Source of the DNA: Comamonas terrigena NBRC 13299
GTDB lineage: Bacteria > Pseudomonadota > Gammaproteobacteria > Burkholderiales > Burkholderiaceae_C
Direction: 5' to 3'
NCBI RefSeq assembly: GCF_006740045.1
Contig: NZ_AP019749.1
Location: forward strand, 124,001 to 188,000
DNA length: 64,000 bases
The notes beneath the pieces were generated by a model, which had not been told where the DNA came from, ran no database searches, and saw only the letters and a list, made by a program, of their open reading frames with translations. The number at the start of each line of letters is the position of its first letter. Position 1 is the first letter of the stretch. This document shows, piece after piece, positions 37,637-46,562 of the stretch. Position numbers and translations under genes: made by a program.

Positions 37637-37924
37637 TCAGGACTGTACTTCGCACTTGCTGCGATCTTGGCCCGCGATCCATTTAGGCTTACGACCACGG
37701 CCGGACCAGCTAGAGCCTACCGTGCGGATCACGGTAACGGATTTCAACTGGCTTGCCAGCACGCATCAGAGTCGCACGAGGGATCACATGCTCGCGGTCA
37801 GGCCAAATTCCTGAGTGATGGCGTGCGCTTCGGTCATCGCTTCGGCCAACTCAGATTTTTAGGCCTGAGCAATCAGCTGCTCCAAAGCTTGTCTCTGGGC
37901 AAACAGCTCTTTGTAAGTGGTCAT
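37637..37924 (-). pseudogene. Degenerate H-NS-family (MvaT/Bv3F-like) gene
   Basis: Reading the minus strand from ATG 37924 gives MTTYKELFAQRQALEQLIAQ, then an in-frame TAA, then KSELAEAMTEAHAITQEFGL in the same frame. After two frameshifts come EIRYRDPHGR and finally SWSGRGRKPKWIAGQDR before TGA. The order and motifs match the intact 94-residue H-NS-type protein at 57784-58068 (MSTYKSLLQQ..., YRDPATGATWTGRGKPPKWI). At least one nonsense codon and two frameshifts make it a pseudogene. It is a second, decayed xenogeneic silencer in the same island. Confidence 0.88.
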
Positions 37925-38124
37925 TTTTGATGAAATCGGTTACTCACCTAGTCGTAAATTCAATTGTTTGAGTGTGGATTAACTAACATTCACTGTGTTT
38001 GATTGATCTACGAATATCCAAAAGTACAACTCGTCAGCTTAAAGCTACCGGAAATAAGCGTCAGCATTTAACATGCTCGGTTTTAACATTTCGTAACCGA
38101 CGCGGTTGTCTAGGGAACAGTGCT

Positions 38125-39168
38125 ATGGGATTTCTTACAGAAGTTGAACGATTGCAACTTCGGATCGAGTCGATGATTCTTCATGTTGTTAGCAATGAAG
38201 AGTTTGATCCTGCTCCTGCCCAAGTGGTTCAGCATGCAGGTTTCTTCTTGAGCCGAATCTTAGACACCGATGTAGCGCCGGTGTACCAGTTCAAAGAGGT
38301 GTCGAGATCCAGGGAGCGGCTTGAGGAAATGGCCCAAGGAGCCATCACTTTTGAGCACGGCGCACAAGAGCTGTCAAGAGAATTTTCGCGCGAGCACGGC
38401 AACACTGCCCGTGATGGAGCATTCTTTATCTTCGAGTTGCGTACCGATGATGAGGACGTGCGTATCTACAGCCTGATCAAGTACGACTATCGCGAGGCCA
38501 TTGAGCAAGCTGATGACGGGGATGGTGAAACTCTTTTACGCAAGATCGTCCATGCATTCATCGACGACAAAAAGGCCATTCAAAAGGCCGCATTGATTCG
38601 TGTTGTAGATGGTCAGGCAGAGCCGCTCTTGGCTACACGAGATCGCACGAGAGTGGCTCCAGAGATCGCCGACTACTTCGCAAAGTTCTTGGATGTACAT
38701 CGCATCAGTAGTGATGAGGCCTTGAACCGAAAAATGGTGGATGCGCTGAGAGAAACATTTACTGAATGCAAAGATGTGCTGCCGAGAAACGATGTGCCGC
38801 TCGCGCTGCGGCGAGCGAAGGCGGTTTTGCGTGATCGCCAGGAGATCGATGAAGATGCGATTGTTGATGCTGTCATGGCCGCAGCCGGACATCCTGAGCA
38901 AGAAGATACGAAAGACTTGCTGCGGAAACGGACCATGCAAAAATTGCGGGCAAAGCGTTTAGCCGGTCTTTCTTTTCGTCCAGACCGAGTGTTGCTTCGT
39001 AAAGCACCGATGCGGAAAATTCGCACGACTGAAGGTGTGACGATTCTTTACCCTGATAGAGCCACGAAAGTGCGCCGAGTGGTGAACCCGGGCGGTGCTG
39101 GCGAGACCATCACCATCACGACAGATCTGATTGTGGAGGACATCGTTGTTGCTGATAACACTCGCTAG
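38125..39168 (+). CDS. NdpA/YejK-like nucleoid-associated protein
   Basis: 347 residues from ATG 38125, after AGGGAAC. Blocks resembling E. coli YejK (NA37 family) are RDGAFFIFELRTDDEDVRIY, corresponding to its gFVLF...YLLVAVL strand pair, and RVAPEIADYFAKFLDVHR followed by LNRKMVDALRETF. Members bind nucleoid DNA; cargo versions appear in mobile islands. The C-terminus is basic (KLRAKRLAGLSFRPDRVLLRK). It is followed directly by a membrane protein gene that starts inside or just after its end, so the two form a pair. DNA sensing by this protein and an effector role for the membrane partner would be inference. Confidence 0.72.
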   Translation: MGFLTEVERLQLRIESMILHVVSNEEFDPAPAQVVQHAGFFLSRILDTDVAPVYQFKEVSRSRERLEEMAQGAITFEHGAQELSREFSREHGNTARDGAFFIFELRTDDEDVRIYSLIKYDYREAIEQADDGDGETLLRKIVHAFIDDKKAIQKAALIRVVDGQAEPLLATRDRTRVAPEIADYFAKFLDVHRISSDEALNRKMVDALRETFTECKDVLPRNDVPLALRRAKAVLRDRQEIDEDAIVDAVMAAAGHPEQEDTKDLLRKRTMQKLRAKRLAGLSFRPDRVLLRKAPMRKIRTTEGVTILYPDRATKVRRVVNPGGAGETITITTDLIVEDIVVADNTR

Positions 39169-39181
39169 GACGATAGACCGC

Positions 39182-40678
39182 ATGGTCGTTGACCACGCGG
39201 TCTGTATCGATGAGTCCGACAACAGCGCGATCGTGTCAAACCTGGCGGCCGAGCACGTGGCTGAGCTGCAAGCTATATGTGTTGCGTTGACCTGGGGAGC
39301 GCAGCTCTTTGATAGCGCTGGTGAGCTGTTTGAAGGTGAGCCTGATTCCAATTTCGAGCCATTTCTCCTTGTCATCGACAAGCCGGCCTCTGCCGACAGC
39401 ACCGTCCAGCTTCTGACCAATCGCGCGTTCTCCAAATTGTTGCTTGAGGGTCACGAGGCTTCCATATGGAAGGTTGCACAGATCGAATGCACTTTGTTCA
39501 CTGGCACACGTGTCATTGCACCTTGGAGCGTCAATCACGTCGCTGAAATAGCAGAGGTAACCAAGTCACCGCGTGCGCTGGTCAAAGAGTTCGGTGGCGA
39601 GCGAAAAGTGCCTGAGGATGTGCGCCCATGGCTTGTTAAAGCACAGCCTGAGAACTTTGACGATCCTTCGACTCAAGTATGGGTGCGCGCTTCTTCTATC
39701 GCATTAATCAGATGCCTGCCTAGCGAAATCGACGCAGAGACGGAGGCCTTAAAGTTCCGAGGTCCGCCACGTTTGGCTATTCCGGAATTTGATGCTGAAA
39801 AAGATTCCTTGGATCCTGAAACCTACAAGACGTTGGTGGACGCTGTGACCTGGGTTTTCGAAAACCAGCGGGAAGCAGAAATGCGCCACGTATTGCTCGC
39901 AGCAGAGATCGCTCGCTCGGGAAGCACCATCCAAAGTGCAGGCGCATTTCTAAAGCAGAATCTGGCCGACGCATGGGAAAGTGCCAAGATCGCATACGAG
40001 ATGGCGGTTGCGGAAACTGGCCGCGATACTTTGAAAGTCTTAAGTGACTTGCGCAAGGCTGTGACTGAAGAAACTGCAAAGCTCTCGGATATGGGACGGC
40101 AATTGAACGCCGCCGTTGCCGCCGCTCTCGCAACCGGCATTGGGTTGATGGCGGCCAGAGTGGCTACAAATGCGCCGCCATTGCTCATCGCCGTAGTAAT
40201 GGGCGTCGTAGCTATCTATATTGCGACCGTCATCCACTCCGGCGTACAGTTCATGCGTTTGCAGCGACAGCTGCGCGAGGACTGGCAACAGCGGCTGTAT
40301 CGGTTTCTTCCCGAAACGGAATATGAAAAGATGGTGGTTAAGCCAACGAGACACGCTGAGACAGCCTTTACTTGGACAGCATGGTTGGGTGGGATCGCCG
40401 TCGTGGTACTTACTGTGGCTTGTGTGTTTTGGGCATTCAAAAATGAAGTGAAAACGCCTGATAACACCAAGGAAACGATCTCGGAACCGTCACCTCATCG
40501 TGACCCCCAAGACCTAGATCAAACCAGAGACGGTATGAGTCACAACAAGCCGCCTACGGCAGTAGTGCCAGCTGACTCCGCGGGGCATCCGACGGATACG
40601 TTTCTCGCACAACCTGCGACGGGTGCTGCCAAGACTGACGCGCCCATGCCGACCCCTCCACCACTCACTGAACCGTAG
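39182..40678 (+). CDS. Membrane protein paired with the NdpA-like gene
   Basis: 498 residues from ATG 39182; a GTG at 39131 would overlap the NdpA-like gene and add 17 residues. Residues up to about 310 are soluble, with a helical run ending in LRKAVTEETAKLSDMGRQL. Then come two close membrane segments (LNAAVAAALATGIGLMAA and LLIAVVMGVVAIYIATVI) and a third near 405-425 (GGIAVVVLTVACVFWAF). A Pro/Thr-rich tail follows. No known domain is recognised. The arrangement, a large sensor-like N-terminus and late hairpin of membrane helices, is common for abortive-infection effectors. Function unproven. Confidence 0.7.
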   Translation: MVVDHAVCIDESDNSAIVSNLAAEHVAELQAICVALTWGAQLFDSAGELFEGEPDSNFEPFLLVIDKPASADSTVQLLTNRAFSKLLLEGHEASIWKVAQIECTLFTGTRVIAPWSVNHVAEIAEVTKSPRALVKEFGGERKVPEDVRPWLVKAQPENFDDPSTQVWVRASSIALIRCLPSEIDAETEALKFRGPPRLAIPEFDAEKDSLDPETYKTLVDAVTWVFENQREAEMRHVLLAAEIARSGSTIQSAGAFLKQNLADAWESAKIAYEMAVAETGRDTLKVLSDLRKAVTEETAKLSDMGRQLNAAVAAALATGIGLMAARVATNAPPLLIAVVMGVVAIYIATVIHSGVQFMRLQRQLREDWQQRLYRFLPETEYEKMVVKPTRHAETAFTWTAWLGGIAVVVLTVACVFWAFKNEVKTPDNTKETISEPSPHRDPQDLDQTRDGMSHNKPPTAVVPADSAGHPTDTFLAQPATGAAKTDAPMPTPPPLTEP

Positions 40679-40809
40679 TGGTTGAGATCCTCGAAAGCAG
40701 CGCCGGCCGGGATTGTTTTGCTTCAGCCTCAGGGCGTCTCTGTTGATTCACTTCCGGTCAAATTCTTCGTTATTACGTTGGTGTATGACTTGCCCTGGCG
40801 TATCCAACG

Positions 40810-41370
40810 TACTTGGTGCAACGCGAAGATGGCGATTGGCGTCTGAGCCCTGCCGCGGGCTGGCTGGGTGCCAGGTACCAAGTCTGTTTCGATGTGCAGA
40901 AGGTGCTGGAGCCGGCCTGCATGCTTTGACCTTGGCCAGCGGTGAAAGCGCCGCTTTCTATGTCAGAGAGGGAAACGTGCGTACGTGTCGAAGGGCCGCA
41001 GGCGCTGTGGCGGCATCACGCACGCATTGGCGAAGGCCTGCCTTTGGACCGAGGGTCGCCAGGACGGGTGATCCTGGCATTTTCTGGAGAACCTGGGGAG
41101 CTGTCTGAAGAAATCCGCCAATGAGGATTTCACTGGTCCATCGAGGAGCGTGAACAAGGGGTAGCAACCATTTCAGCCCCTGTTTTTGGAAAGCATTGGC
41201 GCCTTCTCGACTCTGTATGCGTGTCCGGTCCCGCTTCCCATTTGCCAGAGCAAAGGTTGGAAGAGATTGCCCCAACAGTCATTGCTGCAGCCACTCAACT
41301 TTCCTATGCGCTTGCGGGTCATACAGGCGCTACAGTGCCTTTGGCCAGAGCAAGCCATTGGCACCCCTAA
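40810..41370 (+). pseudogene. Degenerate IclR-family regulator, effector-domain remnant
   Basis: Three frames joined by two frameshifts read YLVQREDGDWRLSPAAGWLG, then LHALTLASGESAAFYVREGN, then RIGEGLPLDRGSPGRVILAF. After an in-frame TGA at 41122-41124 the same frame continues with FHWSIEERE, GVATISAPVFGKHWRLL and LEEIAPTVIAAATQLSYAL to TAA 41370. These are IclR effector-domain sequences in order. The N-terminal HTH is not recognisable. The gene is clearly dead. Confidence 0.85.
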
Positions 41371-41946
41371 TGAGTTCACATTCCTAGTATTCCGCGCTCG
41401 AATGCATCGACTCATGCTGCGATGGAATGGAAAAACAGCCCTTGGAAAGATCTGATGTGTGGTTCTCGAAGTTTGGCGAGCTATTCTTCGGTACTGCTAA
41501 TGGATCTGAAGGTGAGCAGCATTCCGCAATGAGTGCCAAGTATGCTTGATTTGCTCATTGGCAAGAATCGATTAAATATTGCCGCTAACGATTCGGCGAT
41601 TGATGACTGCTTAGTGCAGTGGGACGGCATTGAGACTTATTAGTCACGACTAAATAACGGTCATTCATGCACCGGCTGCCCAACGAAAAGTGTCAGGTGA
41701 GCAGTTGAGGGTGACCGACGATGCAACTTGGGGGCTGATGAAATTCCGCGTTTGTGGCACATGAACTGGTACTATTGAATATTCTGTGTCCGCTCGTAAT
41801 GGTCCGTGGCTGCAGCGCGAATTCCTGTACAGGAATCAACCCGTTTGCTAAATAAAATGGGCAGAATCATGCTCTATTTTCCTTGCGTGCAGGGGACAGT
41901 GGCATTAATCTAGAATTGCACGGTGATGCAATAGGGGGGAATAGCG
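41371..41946. other. Intergenic region upstream of the 1271-residue gene
   Basis: About 575 AT-rich bases with no convincing gene. A 32-codon frame (MLDLLIGKNRLNIAANDS...) near 41540 lacks support. The promoter of the large gene should lie near its 3' part. Confidence 0.5.
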
Positions 41947-44900
41947 ATGAACGAGTATTCAGAAAGCTGGCTGCACTTGAAGGCATTGATTGGGAGTTAT
42001 GGTAGAGGGGACTTGAATGTCAAAGCTCCTTCGTATAAAGACCAACGCCATGCCAGGGCATTGTCTGTTTTCCTCATTAACGCTGAGCTGGCAACCCCTA
42101 GGTTAAATCGTAAAACAGTGAAAGCGATTCTGGAAGGTGGGTTCCAATGGCCACAGGTGGGTGGGACTAAATATCTCGGAACCGACATCCCTCTTTCCCG
42201 ATTTGAGCAGCTGGGATTGGTTTCATTTTATGCAGACTGGTGTGCTATCCACGCAAGTTCTGTAAATGATGAGAGCGCAATAGACCCGACTTTGATCCCT
42301 GTAATTCGGACCATTGAGCATCTGAGAGATATAAAACTTGGTAGAAATGGATACCTCCGGCCACATTACGCATGCGGAGAACGTGAACTAAGAAAACTCC
42401 TTCAGATAGAATTTGGCGATTGCTTTCTCATAGAAGAAATTCTCCCTGAGCTTGAGCTGGAATGCGGAAAATTCAGGTTGATTCCTGGTAATCAAAATTT
42501 CAGCATCGAGATAAGCACCCAGTTGTGGAATGATTTGAGGGATTATCATGAGCCGGAGGACGCATTCATCCGTTGGATAATGTTTTTTTGTGTGAATTGT
42601 GATCGGGTAATGCCTGTCGTATTTGATGGGGATCAGTACAAAGAGCGCATAGAATTTAATGAGCAGTTGCTCAAATTTTTGGCGAAAGATACGGATTTGT
42701 GTGCCAGCCTAGATTGTTATGGAAGGCAATCAATCAATGAGGAGTCTTTTGCATACCTCATTCGGCCCACAGAAGAAAATATTCAGATTTATATTGATCT
42801 GAATGGGGAAAGGTCGACATCGACTACACCGGAGCAAGCGCTTTCGAGGCCTAGCTTAAGTTCGCTTGAAGATATTTACCCTTCACCATTGGGTGAGGCA
42901 TCAAGTGCACTCGAATTCGTGATTCATTCGAAAAATATGCGGATACGCGGGCGCGAATTTTTCTATAGCTGGTTAGTTTCAAACGTGGTAGAAGCGAGTG
43001 TTCGAATTGAAATCGCGCATCTTGCTTCCTCTGGTTTGGTAGAAAAACTAGTTGATATGGCGAATGACAAACGACCAGTCCTAAAATATTTGCTGTACTT
43101 CATTCTTCCCAATTACGAGCTTCCAAAATATATGCTCCTATTGTTGGCTGGAAATAAGACTAGTGATGTGGCGTTCTTCCATTTATCAACACGAAGCTTT
43201 GATAGATCGCAAGGTCCTGGCACTGCCCACATTCAATGTCTTGAGAACGGATACCAGCAGTTGCTATGTCACGAATATGTGCAGGCGATCCAGAACAGAC
43301 CAGATTTCTCATCTCGTTTCATTGCAGTTGTAACCATGCTTGGAGAGAGATGCATACTTCACTCACCGGATTTTTTTAAAGAGATTGGATATCGTCTATT
43401 GCTCACCATTCTGGAATCTCTGGCGGATAAACAAGTAACAGAAATCGCACAGAGATTTGCAGAAACTCGTTTCGATGAAGACGTTTTTTCTTGCGAGAAG
43501 ACGTGCCTGCATTGTAGATATCTTGTAGGTTTTTGGCTAATTGATCGACTGAAAAAAACAGGCGCTGACCCTTCGGAAACTATCAGAGATGCCGTCCGTG
43601 AATCGCTGCGTGAACAATATAAGAAAGAATTCGTTTCCAACTTGAAGGGGATGAAAAGCCTTGCGCCTAGTTCATTTTTTTCTACGCTCTCTTGGAAACA
43701 GATTTTTATCGGTGTAGGTCAAGACTTCATGCTTGAGCTATCTATCGAATGTAATGAATGGGCCCAGAGTCTTGTCCATAAGGATGAAAAATCGGTCGCT
43801 GTTGCTGATGCAATACGCCATTACTTGCAGATCCTTATGCACGTCGGACGAACTTCAGTCGAGATTAGCGTAAAGCAGGCGGTAGCATCGAGAGTCATGG
43901 AGATTATTTGGTTGTGTGGATTCAAAGATCGAAAAAGGTATGTGCAAATCTTTGAGGGTCCTCGTTCGGGAAACTTTGATCTCTGGAAACAAGTGTGTAT
44001 CTACTCAAACTCAGTTTCAGATGTAATGTATGAGGATTTTATAAAACGGTGTGCTCCCCATATGCCTCTGACTCATTTATTCGCGCTGCTGGAGAGAACG
44101 CCAGTCATTGCCCGACAGAACTTGTTGCAAAATGCAATCGAGAAACACTGTGAAAATACTGACTATGGTATTGATATGGAGGCGATGGAGGTGGCGTTCA
44201 ACGCTGCAATAAATCTTGGTCAAACGGAAATCGCATCTCGAATTATTTCCTCCGCCAAGAAAATAATCTCTCAGGATCGGTTTACAAAATCCACTAACAG
44301 CTACCTTGTTCGCATTCGAAAAATTTGGCAGAGCTATGAGTACAAATTTCATCTCCTCATGCTGTATGAGGAGCATAAAGAAGATCCTTTGAAATTTGAG
44401 GAGCTCGCGAAGACGTATCAAATTCCCCACGAATCACATTTCGATTCAGAGGATAAGGTCCATCATGATGACTGCAGAATTTTCAGACGGCAGATAACTG
44501 CTACAGCGTTTTCCGATTCGAAGCCAGCTAAGACTATTTCATATATGAAGCAGCTATATATGGAAACAAAGCGCGAGCACCATGGCTTCCTAATATTATA
44601 TGGACACGTCAAGCTATTCGCTCGCGAGAAAAAAAAGACAGATCTAAAAAATGCACTGGCCACTTTCCTAGCAACCTCGGGAAAAGGACATCCTGATCAG
44701 ATGAAAGATTATTGGGTTGCAACCGTTCTAGAGGCGTACCAACTCAGTGGGGCGGAAGGAGTTGATGGATTTTGGGCGCAGCTTAGCGCTGAGCAGCAAG
44801 AGCACATAAGAATTTTTACCCCCTATTGCAGGGCGCTCTTAGCTCGTGGAGACTCTTTTACAGTCCAGAAAATATTGGCCCGTTACCGTGAGATAAACCA

Positions 44901-45762
44901 TGCATCTTTGGAGAAACTGGAGATTGAGGATCTAGTATCTGAGCTGACTTCAATCGAAAAAGATGGCTCTTCGATAAAAGGCTTCCTTTCGATTATGGCT
45001 GAGAAGTCGCAGAGAACTGATGAGCAGCTTCAAAAGCATTACAACCAGATAATTGCAAAAGACTTTGCGGGCTACGTGGCGGTGGTCAAGCCTAGCCAAG
45101 CTGTCCATGAGTATCTTCGAGATGCCATGCTGGCAATAGCGAACGAGTTGACTCTTCGTAAGCGCAACCTGCAGGAAGAGGGTAAAGATGAAAAGGGTAA
45201 ATTCAGCTTTAAAGGTATAAAGTTGGAGAATTTAGTCAATGATTGGTTTGTATCGTTGTTTGATCAACGCATGTCACATGCTAAGCTGTCGCTACGCGAT
45301 CAAAAACGTGGGGGGCATTCAGCTTCAGGCAAAGGTCCTGGTGAGATAGATGGGTTCATCACCTCAAGTGATGGCTCACGGGTGGGAATTTTTGAAGCAT
45401 TTCGTCTTTTGTCTTTTGATACTACAACGATCAGAGGGCACTTAAACAAAATAGCCGGATATGATGGAGAGTCTCTCAGTCCTGTGGTAATCGTCGGGTA
45501 TTGCGACGTGACAGATTTTTCTAAGCTGGTGGAGAGCTACAAATCTTACGTTTCTACGCTGTCATACAAAGGGTACATGCCTCTTGAAGGCGCTCTTGGT
45601 GAGTTGACTGTATCTCATGATTTTGAGCATGTCTGGCTGGGAAGCGAGACTCGCCGTAGAGGACGGAAAGACATCGTTTTCTACCACCTTCTTATCAACC
45701 TGCACTTTTCACCTCCGGTAGCAGCTACAGGTAGTGATGGGTTATGTTATGCGGGTACTTAG
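41947..45762 (+). CDS. 1271-residue protein with helical repeats and a C-terminal nuclease-like domain
   Basis: ATG 41947 follows AGGGGGGAA. Most of the length is Leu/Glu/Lys-rich helical sequence without a visible P-loop. Near residue 1120-1165 is a block of restriction-nuclease type: RGGHSASGKGPGEIDGFI, then SRVGIFEAFRLLSFDT. GExD followed by a hydrophobic strand and a Glu resembles PD-(D/E)XK folds, with EAF where ExK is usual. A single large gene with alpha-solenoid plus nuclease-like end is typical of one-protein antiphage systems. Codon use is clearly AT-richer than all neighbours, indicating separate acquisition. The last ~20 residues may be altered by a decayed 3' flank. Function not demonstrated. 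Confidence 0.75.
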   Translation: MNEYSESWLHLKALIGSYGRGDLNVKAPSYKDQRHARALSVFLINAELATPRLNRKTVKAILEGGFQWPQVGGTKYLGTDIPLSRFEQLGLVSFYADWCAIHASSVNDESAIDPTLIPVIRTIEHLRDIKLGRNGYLRPHYACGERELRKLLQIEFGDCFLIEEILPELELECGKFRLIPGNQNFSIEISTQLWNDLRDYHEPEDAFIRWIMFFCVNCDRVMPVVFDGDQYKERIEFNEQLLKFLAKDTDLCASLDCYGRQSINEESFAYLIRPTEENIQIYIDLNGERSTSTTPEQALSRPSLSSLEDIYPSPLGEASSALEFVIHSKNMRIRGREFFYSWLVSNVVEASVRIEIAHLASSGLVEKLVDMANDKRPVLKYLLYFILPNYELPKYMLLLLAGNKTSDVAFFHLSTRSFDRSQGPGTAHIQCLENGYQQLLCHEYVQAIQNRPDFSSRFIAVVTMLGERCILHSPDFFKEIGYRLLLTILESLADKQVTEIAQRFAETRFDEDVFSCEKTCLHCRYLVGFWLIDRLKKTGADPSETIRDAVRESLREQYKKEFVSNLKGMKSLAPSSFFSTLSWKQIFIGVGQDFMLELSIECNEWAQSLVHKDEKSVAVADAIRHYLQILMHVGRTSVEISVKQAVASRVMEIIWLCGFKDRKRYVQIFEGPRSGNFDLWKQVCIYSNSVSDVMYEDFIKRCAPHMPLTHLFALLERTPVIARQNLLQNAIEKHCENTDYGIDMEAMEVAFNAAINLGQTEIASRIISSAKKIISQDRFTKSTNSYLVRIRKIWQSYEYKFHLLMLYEEHKEDPLKFEELAKTYQIPHESHFDSEDKVHHDDCRIFRRQITATAFSDSKPAKTISYMKQLYMETKREHHGFLILYGHVKLFAREKKKTDLKNALATFLATSGKGHPDQMKDYWVATVLEAYQLSGAEGVDGFWAQLSAEQQEHIRIFTPYCRALLARGDSFTVQKILARYREINHASLEKLEIEDLVSELTSIEKDGSSIKGFLSIMAEKSQRTDEQLQKHYNQIIAKDFAGYVAVVKPSQAVHEYLRDAMLAIANELTLRKRNLQEEGKDEKGKFSFKGIKLENLVNDWFVSLFDQRMSHAKLSLRDQKRGGHSASGKGPGEIDGFITSSDGSRVGIFEAFRLLSFDTTTIRGHLNKIAGYDGESLSPVVIVGYCDVTDFSKLVESYKSYVSTLSYKGYMPLEGALGELTVSHDFEHVWLGSETRRRGRKDIVFYHLLINLHFSPPVAATGSDGLCYAGT

Positions 45763-46329
45763 TAAAATTTTTGAATGCAGAAAGTATCAATGCATATCCC
45801 TCAATTCAGTAAAAAATGTATCAGCACTTCCGGTACTGTTACTGAATGGCCCGGGTTGACTGTAGCTCAGTCACTCTGGGAGGCCATAAGCCAGGTGACC
45901 TTTTTAGGTGTTTGTAGGAATAAGCGCTGAAAATCGGATGGCGGAAGCAGGTAAAAATCCGTGCTTTACGAAGCAAATGAAGATTCAGCATCCGAACATT
46001 TTTAGGGATTAGATGACCATAATCGATGGTATTTAAATACTAATCAGTGAAGGATGTGATGCCAATGCTCCGTTCGAAAAATCCTGCTTAGGTTGGCCTA
46101 AGAACAAACTCTGTTATCTCAGAAGGAATTCCGAGCCTAATGGGGAATCCCATCCAAAACCTGGAGCCGTTACTGACATAACCGCATCGCAGAAAAATTG
46201 GACATGTTCCGCTTCAGTTTGGAAAGAGCAGATCTGGCTGCGATCTATAAGCTCGACAAAGTCAATGGTCGCATCGGACTGCGGTGTCAACCCGTGGCGC
46301 GTTCACGCCCATTTCAGTGCCTGCGGACG
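45763..46329. other. Intergenic AT-rich stretch with a palindrome
   Basis: No gene recognised. A perfect CTTAGG-TTGG-CCTAAG inverted repeat lies at 46087-46102. The region leads into an IS remnant. Confidence 0.5.
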
Positions 46330-46441
46330 CACTCATGCCCCGCACAGCTGCGGCCGCTTGCGCAGCATCCCCAGGTTGCCCAGCATGAACAGCGTGTGCA
46401 ACTTCTTGGCCAGTCCCCGGTACCAGCTTCCGCTGGCGCTA
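46330..46441 (-). mobile_element. IS5-type transposase C-terminal remnant
   Basis: The minus strand encodes SWYRGLAKKLHTLFMLGNLG followed by MLRKRPQLCGA and a stop. This is the typical end of IS5-family transposases (YRGLAKN...LFALxNL). No other part of the element or clear terminal inverted repeats are seen, so it is a relic marking an older insertion between two cargo modules. Confidence 0.7.
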
Positions 46442-46562
46442 CACTGGATCGTCATGGCGCGGGTTCAGATATAGCGCAGGTGACCGCCACACCCCGTACC
46501 GCCGGTTAGCCGGCGATTGTCGCTCGTTGCGCCGGCAATCTCATCTCACAGGAACAGGTTTT

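Noticed and set aside
38125..40678. Kiwa (KwaA-KwaB)
   Set aside because: Also a membrane/DNA-binding pair, but the first protein resembles NdpA/YejK and the membrane partner is far larger than KwaA and has its helices near the C-terminus.
41540..41644. 32-codon frame before the large nuclease-like gene
   Set aside because: Too short, no support beyond an open frame.
45850..45920. tRNA-like GTAGCTCAGT word
   Set aside because: It resembles a D-arm, but no acceptor stem, anticodon stem or T-arm follows in the right spacing.
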